Source: Halocafeteria seosinensis (lineage: Eukaryota > Sar > Bigyra > Bicosoecida). From it: DNA of 29,461 nt. Both the position numbers and the translations under genes were made by a program. Of the stretch, positions 19,226-28,591 are shown piece after piece. The stretch's first letter is position 1, and each line of letters opens with the position of its first letter. The stretch spans positions 1 through 29,461 of the forward strand of contig LVLI01000569.1 in the NCBI GenBank assembly GCA_001687465.1, written 5' to 3'. The notes under the pieces were generated by a model. That model did not search any database, had not been told where the DNA came from, and saw only the letters and a program-made list of their open reading frames with translations.

Positions 19226-20566
19226 ATGCTTGGTGTCACTTGTTCCGAACTGTCTCTGGACTTGTCAATGAAGAGACAGCTTCCAGTGAGATACTGGTAG
19301 CTTCTCCTATTCATGTCTCTCTCTTTTTATCCATTCAATTCGCAGAGTGCCGTCCCGGCAGAGATGAAGAATGCTTCAATGACGGAGAAGCAGAAGCAGT
19401 TGGTCAAAGACACTGCTCCAACCATTGCGGAAAACATTGTGACCATTACAAAGACATTCTACCCAATCATGTTCGAGCGCTATCCTGAAGTAAAGACGTA
19501 TTTCAACCAAGCCCATCAAAAGTCTGGGGCTCAGCCAAAAGCATTGGCGAATGCAGTTGTAGCATATGCCACTCATCTCGACAGACTTGAGGAAATCGGG
19601 GAATCGGTCAACACCATCGTGCACAAGCACACCGCGCTAAATATCAGACCGGAGCAATATCCCATAGTTGGTGAGTGTTTGCTTGATGCCATTCGCAAAG
19701 TCATGGGAGATGCCGTGAATGAAGAAGTAATGAATGCTTGGGAAGCTGCGTACAATCAGTTGGCCAGCATTCTCATCAATGCGGAAGAAGCTGAGTACAA
19801 ACGCAAGGAAAATCTTCCTGGTGGATGGCGAGGAGGAAGAACGTTCCAAATCGTAAATAGGGTTTCTGAGAGCGATGAAATAATGTCATTCTACCTCAAA
19901 CCTAAAGATGGAGCAGCAGTGATGCAATTTGAGCCAGGTCAGTACTTGGGTATCCGTGTTACCATTGATGGAGAAACTACCCAAAGGAATTACAGTTTGT
20001 CCGCTCCCGCCACCACCGACACGTATCGAATCTCGGTCAAGAAAGAAGGTGGCGGAGTCGTGTCGACCTGGTTACACGAGAAAGCGTCTGTGGGAACGGA
20101 ACTCACCGTTTTCCCTCCAGCAGGAGACTTCGTCCTTCGCGATGGTGAAAGCCCGGTGCTGTTTTGTACCGGAGGAGTAGGATTGACACCAACTCTAGCA
20201 ATGCTGGAGCATGTCATGAGCAATAGTCCGACCCGACAGGTCATTTGGATCCATGCGGCAAGGAATCGCTCGGCCCAAGCGTTCCGTTCTCGGATCGAGG
20301 AACTAGCTCGCAAACATTCGAACCTGAAGTACCACTTCGTGTACAACGATGAGCCTTCCGTTGATCCCAATTCGAATGAATCCAAAGGTGTTGTTACGAA
20401 AGAGCTTCTTGGAAAACTGTTGCCACAGGAGGCAGAAGTAGATAACTACGTGATTGGTCCTAAACCCTTTATGCAAAGTGTGATCGGATCCTTGAAGGAG
20501 CTGGGCATGAAACGCGATAACATTCACTTCGAATTCTTCGGACCAAACGAAGAGCTAGGGATCTGA
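19226..20566 (+). CDS. flavohemoglobin (nitric oxide dioxygenase), second copy
   Basis: Exon 1 (19226-19285, MLGVTCSELSLDLSMKRQLP) and exon 2 (19346-20566) join in phase 0 to 426 residues. An in-frame TAG precedes the ATG. The globin and reductase motifs match the first copy almost position for position: Tyr59 (B10), Gln78 (E7), His115 (F8) in VHKHTALN, GGWRGGRTF, RNYSLSAP, GGVGLTPTLAMLEH, VIGPKPFM and FEFFGP. The first exon differs completely. It has acidic residues and is not a classical mitochondrial presequence, so this copy may be cytosolic or use another start. The intron position is identical to copy one, so the pair arose by tandem duplication. It converges with the histidine kinase gene 173 bp away. 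Confidence 0.94.
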
Positions 20567-20739
20567 AAAGCTCCATTATGGTCCTGATTCATGCTAAACA
20601 GTGTACTTCGCATTGACATCACATTAGTCTTTTCAGAAAAAATACATCTCGACTTCTAGTGTATTTATCGTAGAGAGGGTGAGATCTGTGCCCACATTTG
20701 TAAGATGTCAGGTAGTAGTTCACAGTATCAGTCGTTCAG

Positions 20740-23700
20740 CTATCTCTCGAAATCGGCTTTGTCGTTGAGGCAAAGGAACAAGTCTTTCTGAGTGAATGGT
20801 TTTGCCAAGCATGCGTTGAATCCGCTCAATTTGTACGCCTCGATGTCTTCAGTGGTAGCATTTGCTGTCATGGCAATTATTTTGCACTCGTTGCCGTATC
20901 GCCGACGTAAATCTTCGCAGACACTAATGCCATTTGTTCGTTTCATTACAATATCTAATAAAATAACATTATACGGCTCGTTATGCTCGTAGGATGCCTT
21001 CAAAGCATCCTCTATTTCGTCTCCGTCATACACACTTCCATAAGTTAACCCTGAGGTTTTCAACATTCGTCCCACAAGTTTAACGTTGATTTTCTCATCG
21101 TCACAAACGAGCACTCTTGGTGGCTCAGGGGGGTTACTGGTCTCGCTTACTGTATGTGTTAATGCCATACCACTGTTTTTCTCTCCTTGCGACGACTCTG
21201 CTGTGATAGTACCCGCGTTACTCTCGCTGAAAGACGAGAAATCGTAATCCATCTCGAGGCACTCAGCATGTTGCATATCGGTCTCGTTCCGCAAGAGAGG
21301 TAAAGATAGTGATACCACTCGAGGCATCCTTGTTGTGAATCGGAGGCTTCCCCCCATCCGCCGTGACAGTTTCTGACAGGACGGAAGACTGACGGAAAAG
21401 TCTATATACGTGGTGTCGCCTGATAGGAAGTTACTCCGCAGCAACTCATCCTTCTCGTTCCCTTCTAAGGCGTTGTCTTCTAGCATACGTAAGGGAGTTC
21501 TTCTTCCATACGTAGAGAAATCCACTTTGTGCTGAACTGTGGTATCGCCATCCGCGGCTTCTCGAAGATTCCCACTTTCTCCACTTAGTCCCTGGGAGGA
21601 CGTCTTAGCGATTAAATGTTGCCCGCTTGGAAGGGAGTCTGTACCACCGAGCAAAGTGACCACATCGTCACACGTTGCATCAATTTGTATGTCTTCAAGA
21701 TAGGGTTCGTTGTTCTGACGATTCTGACCGATACAGTGCAAAACCCGCGCCGACAAGCGTGTTTGAATTTTGCAAGATAGCAGGTCAATGGCGAACCTAT
21801 GATAAGTAGCTGTTTGGTTCTTCAACGCAGTTAGATACGATACTAGAAACTCCTCCGTCTTGGATTGGCTATCATCTTGTTTTGCTTCCATTGCCGTTTG
21901 GATTGCTGTTGGTACTTCATTTGGTCGGGAGAAGAAGACTGAAGGATTCTCGCCAAGATGTTGCTCTAAGTATTCTCTCGGTACGACGATGAAATTAACG
22001 TATGCAAGAAGCGTTTCAATACTCCGGTCGGCACAATATGCACTGCTTTGGCTTTCCCAAATGTCATCCACTAAATCAATAACTGGAGTAATGTCGAGTT
22101 CGCAGAGGTTCTCTTGAGATCCAGAAACTGTACTTACGTCGCTGCTATTCGGCTTCTTCCTTTGCGAACAGTTCACAGTGCAAACATGTCTGCATATTAT
22201 TAGGCACATCCGAGATGGATAGTTGCACTGTGGGTAGCTAGATGTGTCACTGTTATCCTGTGCCATTCGCGACATGCGAGATATGTTGGCCACAGTATCC
22301 GTGATCAATTGTCTCAACCTTAAACCGTCAGCATAGAACTCAAGGTCGGAACACTGATCATCAACGAACACGTCGGCTTGAACGTTGTGGATTGTTGACA
22401 GGCGATGCTGCACATCCCTCACCAGTGATGCGCAGTCAACATTCTCAAGAAAGAGCTTGAGGTAACCGGATTGCAACTCTTCTTTCGACAGTTGCATGTC
22501 TCTTAAAACACGTTGCATTTGGAAAACTTTGTCGTTTGCCACATCAACGTTATCAAAGTTTCTGGACGCAATAATATCGTTTATGACACTGGATACAACA
22601 AATAACGGATTTGCCAGTTCGTGTAATGCGTAAGTCAGGATTCTACTGTGGGTCTCCTTGGCGGCTCTTTCCACCAGCTCGCGGTCCTGTGCCAGCTTCT
22701 GTTGCTCCTCGTATTCTTTCTGTAATCTATGATTTTGCTTCTGCAACCATACTTGCCAAAAGTTGTTTGCCACGTCTTGGAAGACATTCTTATACGTTTC
22801 CGTTACTTTCAAATCTTCGTCGACGCATACCAACATCACCGCATACATGTATCCCTCTGGAGAGCGATGGTTGGAGGTCCAACTACGCTGTTTGTTAACG
22901 TCGACGTAAACTTCTGCTGTTTCGTCTGTAAGACCTACAGTAGCACCTGTATACGGATTCTCGGTCTGAGTCTCGCCATCATACACTGTCATTACGTCAT
23001 GAGCATCCAAGAAGTATTCTGTTGCGAAAAGAATCTGATCTTCGGGGACCGACCCATTTTGGCTCATGGGAACTGACGGAACACATACACGGAAACAGTA
23101 CCAGTTATCCCATTTCTCCATAGGACTTGATCTGTGTGTAGCATCACTTGGCTGCCCCCAGCGGCCAAGTCTGTCTAGTAGATGAGTCGGAGCAAATGGT
23201 CCGAGCAATAAGGCGGCGGTTTCAGTAGATACCTGTTTACCAATTCCATCGGTAAGAATTTGGTTAATTTCTTGCATCACTAGCTGCCTTATCTGGTTTT
23301 TCCCAAGCGCAGACACAACTTCTGTCCTGAGTGGTATGGATTCTTCTTGTTCATCGCCTTCTTCACAGTCCCTACCAGAGAAGCTTTGCAACTGGAAGTA
23401 GGTATTAGCAATAGCTCCCTGGCCTCCATTTTCCGACCCTGTAGCAGGGTTCTCTGCCAGGGCAGGGAAGGATAAACAAACAGCCAATACTCCTTCTATA
23501 TGCTTGGCTATGGCATCTGTAGCATATCGAGGTAGCTCTTCTTCGGAACTGGCCCTCCGCAGTTCATCCGCTATCCGCCGTATTTCCAGGACAGCTCTCA
23601 AGCGCTCCTCTCTCAAGAAATGCTCTTCAATAGTTCGATATATTGCCGCAGCGGCGTGACGGGTAGCTGAAGGGAGTATAACGGCTGTATACAAGCTGAT

Positions 23701-24144
23701 GATGGCGGCGATAACTTTCATCAGCATCGAAAACCAACTTGATTCCAGCGAGGACGAGACGGTGTGCACCATCATCCCCAGGTGACTCAGCCCGCATGCT
23801 GCAATGAAGAGCTGGAAAAGAAGCAAGATCCGCGTCATGTTCTGCAGATACAGTACACAAGACAATGATCCTTATGAATCATGAAACAAGAGAGGGGAGC
23901 ATTCATTCTACTGTTGACAGCATCTCTGACTTACTCCGACAACCTCTGCATGTTTATAGCGGATGTAAACAAGGAATGCAGATATCACACTGTATGCCAC
24001 GAACAATGATACATCAGCGGTGGCACCTGTTGTTTGCACTCCGAATATGTGGGGTTGATCATCAAACGTCGAAAGAGCATTGCAGGGGCTCCCCTCTCCC
24101 CCTCCCATATCCGGGCTGAGGTAACGTCCGGCGTTTATTTCCAT
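20740..24144 (-). CDS. ethylene-receptor-like hybrid histidine kinase (degenerate ATPase, receiver domain)
   Basis: Exons 24144-23935 and 23841-20740 join in phase 0 to 1103 residues. The start is chosen because the ATG has a GCCGCCATGG context, but the frame is open upstream to about 24490, so a longer N-terminus (for example from 24393) is possible. Three membrane helices match the ETR1 ethylene-binding domain: Asp44 and Tyr51 (DVSLFVAYS), Cys86 and His90 (CGLSH), and Lys112 (MKVIAAIIS), with Cys-to-His and Cys-to-Lys spacings as in ETR1. A GAF-like region follows, then a histidine-kinase dimerisation helix with phosphoacceptor His477 in HELANPL. An N-box-like LRQLITDTVAN is followed by an insertion of about 300 residues. 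No DxGxG is found, and the glycine-rich G2 box is replaced before RRMGGSLRF, so ATP binding may be lost. A complete receiver domain ends the protein (Asp1033 in LLDIVM, TAN, KPF). Confidence 0.88.
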
Positions 24145-25417
24145 GGCGGCGGATATCACACGCGTAACAGCCGTGCACACATCCAAATAATAAGAGCCAT
24201 CGCACAGCTGGTCGAAGTCTCTTTCTTTCACCTTAGTTGAAAAGGACTGAGATTGGATATCAAACACGGATGTAGTTTTCGCTGAATATATTTGCCGAGG
24301 AAAACCCGCCGGTTGTCCGAAACCGTGCCGCCACATACATACCGGGTGGCGGTGGTGGTGCGGACACACTCTGTCTAGGTACATTGTAGGCATACTGTAC
24401 AAAATGAGAAAATTGGTCCCGTGTAAGCTGATTTTGGGGTTAAAAGATTCGTCATAGTCTGAGTATCTATCTGAGCGGTGCAGAAGTCTCAACCGGTAGC
24501 TATGCTATGGGTGTAGCACACACAAAAAGCGCTATCTACCTAGCACAAGTGGAAGAAGGCTTTTTCATCTTGCTCTCCGTCGGCATCGTGCGCCAAAGGC
24601 TACGCATGATACAACATACAGTACAGAGGTTATCCGTGAACTCACTGAATTCTGCCGAGAACGTTCGTCTGAGGTTTGGTAGCGCAGATACAGCTCGTAT
24701 CTTCCATTCAAATCTGGGTGAAACGAAAACCATCAGATGTGACAATGTGTCGCCAGAACGAAGTGCCAGAGTGATAGATGCCAATGCCATCGGATTCCAT
24801 CTGCAGCTGCAGCTGCAGCTGCAGCTGAACAATTCTGAAGCACCATAGGATTTCCGTTCGCTCGTCTGGAGCATTCCAGGCGAGGAAAATGTGCAATTAC
24901 TAGGGAATGACTGTATGTGTACAATCGGTGCAACTTTTGAGGCATTTTGCATCAATGGTCCACTTGTAGTGGATTCCCGTAGCTTGTTGATGTTGAAGAG
25001 CCGTGCATCTGTTCATGTTGTGCTGCAGTTCCCTACGATGCATCCCTTCGCAAGAGCCTATTTCGAGGCTACCGCGGAGCCAGCGATGCACTCACTATGT
25101 TCGCCGTTGTTGTCTGGGTCGCTTGCATGGCTTCGTGGACAAGTTGTCCTTGGATCATCCTGCCAAGCACTGCCAGCCTGGCAGCCGGACGGTTTTGCCA
25201 TGCGACCAGGACCACTTCCATGTCAATCGAAGATACTGATACTTTCCCGGTGGATAGTTGTCAGTCTGATGCTTTGGGTAGAGGAGCAAGAATCTGGGGC
25301 TCCGTCATCTAGGTATTTTCGTGGGGTCTAGTGCAAACTCGGGACGAGTATTCTTCCAGCGGGTTTACTGCGAGAACACGTCTTTTTGAAAGCTCGGTGC
25401 ACGTTCGGAGAAGAAGA
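24145..25417. other. divergent interval with weak reading frames
   Basis: This interval separates the histidine kinase from the 25418 gene. Frames include 24507-24848 (+, ATG), the opposing 24536-24955 (-) and 25097-25312 (+, ATG, with a hydrophobic start MFAVVVWVACMASW resembling a signal peptide). None shows a family motif, and several overlap on opposite strands, so at most one or two can be real. The part nearest the kinase may be an extended 5' coding or leader region, since its frame stays open to about 24490. Confidence 0.3.
24801..24827. repeat. CTGCAG microsatellite
   Basis: This is a 27-bp run of alternating CTG and CAG (hexamer CTGCAG repeated four and a half times). It is self-complementary and can form a long hairpin. 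In the plus frame it encodes LQLQLQLQL, and in the minus frames Ser-Cys or Ala repeats. Confidence 0.85.
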
Positions 25418-26293
25418 ATGTCTAAAGTAGAGACCGCCGCGTTGTATGCGCCCGATGTACCTTCGGAGGAGATCTACACGTACAATAATGATCACCCTGT
25501 ATTTGGTCTGACAGGCATAGCGCAATTGCTGTTGGACAAAAGAGCGTCTTCCAGACACTCCGGTACGGAGCTGTATCGGCAAATTAAGGCAATGGACAAA
25601 CTGGTGAACACTATGGTCAAAGAAAAAAGACATCTTCGTCTGTATCTGTGGGCTCTAACGGATGACAGGTTCCCTCAATTGCACGGGGAAAATGACTATA
25701 TTGAAAAGAGACTTTTGGAATTTTCTCCAGAGGATGTGCCAGCTGTCCGAAAGAAGCTGAAAAATTTAGCCGACAACGCTTCCAAAGCCAAAACCCAGAT
25801 AATTGCCCTGCGAAAGCTTCAGTCCTTGCAGGAAGAAATATCCATTGATTCGGAGGGAAGCGATTACGCTGGCGCACTAGACCGAGATGACGGATTTGGA
25901 CTCATGTCGTTGTGTGTTTGTGCCGCCTACCTCCAGGAATTTGATTTGCATGCTACTGAAATCCCATTGGATCTTCGTGGTAGCGTCCGCCACCTAGACG
26001 ATGAAAATGCGATCGAGGTGTCTGTAGGGGAGATTGTTGATACAGCGTCTTTGGACTATACAATTCAGACCTTTCGGCAACGGTTTCGGATTCTCAGTAT
26101 CGCGGCGAAATTGTTGATGCCAAAGCTCCAGAAGCTTATAGGCATTGGAACCATCTATTTTCCTCAGAGACCGAGAAAACTAGCAAAGTTTGAAGGGCTG
26201 GAACAGGAAAAGATCATCAACGTGGATATCGCTGGAACTAAAGGCGAAAGTCAACTCACGGAAAAGATAACGCTTTTCCCAAAGTCACTGTAA
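25418..26293 (+). CDS. hypothetical protein, 291 residues
   Basis: An uninterrupted frame starts at an ATG at 25418 (MSKVETAALYAPDVPSEE). It is open 29 codons further upstream, but without an ATG. The composition is clearly protein-like. There is a Tyr/Asp-rich N-terminus, a basic helical stretch (about 55-80, ending in LRLYLWALTDDRFPQL), a Lys-rich coiled-coil-like helix (about 110-145), an acidic linker (DSEGSDYAGALDRDDGFG), a hydrophobic segment with two Cys (LMSLCVCAAYL) and a basic C-terminal region. No catalytic motif, signal peptide or clear transmembrane helix is seen, and I do not recognise the family. It converges with the NYN nuclease gene. Confidence 0.65.
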   Translation: MSKVETAALYAPDVPSEEIYTYNNDHPVFGLTGIAQLLLDKRASSRHSGTELYRQIKAMDKLVNTMVKEKRHLRLYLWALTDDRFPQLHGENDYIEKRLLEFSPEDVPAVRKKLKNLADNASKAKTQIIALRKLQSLQEEISIDSEGSDYAGALDRDDGFGLMSLCVCAAYLQEFDLHATEIPLDLRGSVRHLDDENAIEVSVGEIVDTASLDYTIQTFRQRFRILSIAAKLLMPKLQKLIGIGTIYFPQRPRKLAKFEGLEQEKIINVDIAGTKGESQLTEKITLFPKSL

Positions 26294-26782
26294 AGGCTAG
26301 CGTTGTACAGTTGCTATACATTGCATATGTTGTTTTGCTCTATTATACTCCATAAGGAGGAACTATGGAAATTTCATCTTTTGGCAGTTATCCAAACTCT
26401 CTTGCTAGATGCAAGTAGATAGAGCCAGTGCTCTGCTGCTCAAAAGATGCATCTGTCACTTGCATATCTTGTTTTTGTAATTGCATGTTTTGTGCTATGT
26501 CTTCAGTAGCTCTAATCAGTCAAAACGCAACTTTCAAAATAAGGATACCTTAAACCATCGTTTCCGTTCTGCAGCTGCCACTCATTACCGCATGAAAGAG
26601 ACACTGCTTCGTGTGTGGCTCAACCTGCAATTCATTCCCCTCAATGATTGCCCTATTTTTGTCAAATCTCCAACGTTTGCTTTAGGCTAGGACGCTTGTT
26701 ACTCAGAAGCCAATAAGGGCTCCGCCAGCTGCTCATGCCAACGTGTTGGTAATTGAATCAGGGCGGAAAACTGCAAGCGCCT
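26294..26782. other. convergent 3' spacer, nothing recognised
   Basis: This lies between the stop of the 25418 gene and the stop of the minus-strand nuclease gene. It is T-rich and contains one chance frame (26481-26690). No gene or repeat is supported. Confidence 0.5.
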
Positions 26783-28199
26783 TCAACTCCCGTACATAGC
26801 ATTGGCTACAGCCTTCGTTGCTTCTTCTCCTAACAGGTTTTGTATATCGGAGCCCCAAATCAATCCGAGCGCTTGGTCTTGCGTTGATATTTCGCCGTCG
26901 TCGTATTCCTCCTTTAAAATTGACATGTATCTTTGTAGAAACCGCGTTGTTACTTGTAATGTCATGGTGGGCAAAGCCGCATCTACAGTTTCCGGTAAAC
27001 TAGTGTAGTCAACTTTCTCCACTTTGGCATGTTCTCTCCAAGCTTTCCGAATCTTCGCCATGATTCTCATCTGTGCATTTTGGAAAATATGCGAGTAGAC
27101 GTTACAGAAGTGCTCGTAGAAAAATGGGGGTAAATCTGCCTGTTCTAATTGTTGTAGGAATGATGCTTTTGATTCTTTCTCAGCGTTCTCCAATTCTTTG
27201 TCCACTTTGACTTTACGGTCTGACGCAGTCTTTCTTGGCATGTCCTCCTTGGGAATGGGGCTTTCGCGAAGCGCTCTAGTTGCATTCGTCTCTCGTTTCT
27301 GCGAGGAATCTCTGGAAGCAATGTCCTTGCCCTCGGTGTCAAGGTCCATCGAACAAGCTGCTTCCGGATAAAGTACGACACTAACTCTTGACTCGCTTTC
27401 GGAAATCGAAGAGTGTCCTTCAAGGGAAGTCCAAGGAGGAGTGAAGACATAGTTGTTCGCGTTTGGACAACCCGCTACACCGTGGAAACTAACATGACGG
27501 TTAAGATTCGTCATTTTAGAGGGCTCTGGAACAAATTCATCTCCTACGAAGGTGTATGGAATTATCCTTTCCGAACACCAAGAACGCATAGCTTCTTGCT
27601 CGCTGGTGTTGTCAGCTTTGGCTATGTGATCACGAAACATGTCGTTCGTCACGACAAACCCATCCCGCTCCTTAGCATAACCAATTATAAAATGATCATC
27701 ATGAGTTTGTGCCGGTGTCAAAACTATTAACTTCTGTTCAACCATTTTCTTTATATCGTTCGGATTCCACGGTCTCTCTGCGTCAAGAAATGGCCAAGGA
27801 CTCACATGACGTATACCGAAGGTATCTCGCTAACTAATGTAACTCACCTCGTCCCGAAGGCTTTGCCCAGAACTGTGGTAAAAAAGCAAAGCATCGTAGT
27901 CCTTTAGACCTATAATATCGTATCACTGTTTGGATTCGGCTGATATCGCAATGTTCCCATGATCCACTATCGTCGGCTCCCGTTCCCGAAAGCGCCACAT
28001 TCGCCCCATCCACAACAACGGGACATTGGCATCGCATGACGCCTTGCGTAGAAGAGGAGGCACTCCCCGAAGCACTAACGTGCGTGCTGCTTGCCTCAGC
28101 GGCGCCTGTAGCGCTGTTATCTAGCTCAATGTCTCCCATAGCGACATCCGTACTTGAATCCGCTGGCGCATACGGGATGAATTGCCCATATCCATTCAT
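26783..28199 (-). CDS. Regnase/ZC3H12-type NYN (PIN-like) ribonuclease
   Basis: Exons 28199-27848 and 27777-26783 join (phase 1, 70-nt intron) to 448 residues. The N-terminus is Ser/Ala-rich, then the nuclease fold runs from about 58 to 190: VVVDGANVAL with Asp64, a helix ISRIQTVIRYYRSKGL, strand CFAFLPQFW, VEQKLIVLTPA, then DDHFIIGYAKERDGFVVTNDMFRDH. Asp64, Asp144/145, Asp163 and Asp167 occupy the metal-binding acidic positions of Regnase-1-like enzymes, so it should be an active endoribonuclease. Animal relatives carry a CCCH zinc finger directly after the fold, but none is visible here. Instead there is a basic and acidic linker and a helical C-terminal domain (about 310-448, LPPFFYEHFCNVYSHIF onward) of unknown type. 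A nearer AG would give only a 22-nt intron, so the acceptor GACGCAG was chosen. Its role in mRNA decay is inferred from the family. Confidence 0.85.
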
Positions 28200-28591
28200 C
28201 CTCCTGGGTTGAGAGGCTATTTGCTAGGGTGTAAACGAGCCAGAGAACGCGTGCACATGCATATGGAGCACTTATAGGAGAAGTAGGGGGGCAATTTCTG
28301 TTCTGGACCGAGAAAAATCAGGGGGTTCGCAGCCTTTCCAAACCATATACAGACAAGTACTGGTACTCTTACAAGCAACAAGAGTGTCTGAATTAAACAA
28401 GATGGGGTAAAATGTCAATTTACTAATATGAACAATCTTGAGAACTGCAAGGACGACTATTGTACATGTACTTGTACAACACGAACATCTGTGAAATTCA
28501 CCAATAGGCATACACATGCACAGTGAAATGCTCCTATGGCATAGAAGATGTATTACGCTTGTGCTGTATACGATGGTACATTTCGTGGACG
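28200..28591. other. intergenic interval upstream of the nuclease gene
   Basis: This is spacer between two minus-strand genes, so it holds the nuclease promoter and the 3' end of the Cys-repeat gene. A short inverted repeat is present (28460-28479). One GTAATAC complement occurs at 28550. No coding sequence is recognised. Confidence 0.4.
28460..28479. repeat. short inverted repeat TTGTACA ... TGTACAA
   Basis: Perfect 7-bp arms flank a 6-nt loop, itself TGTACT. It sits in the space upstream of the nuclease gene. It could be a dimeric binding site or chance. Confidence 0.5.

Noticed and set aside
27826-27847. A 22-nt intron in the NYN nuclease gene giving a longer exon 2
   Set aside because: 22 nt is too short for normal splicing; the later CAG restores the conserved frame with a 70-nt intron.
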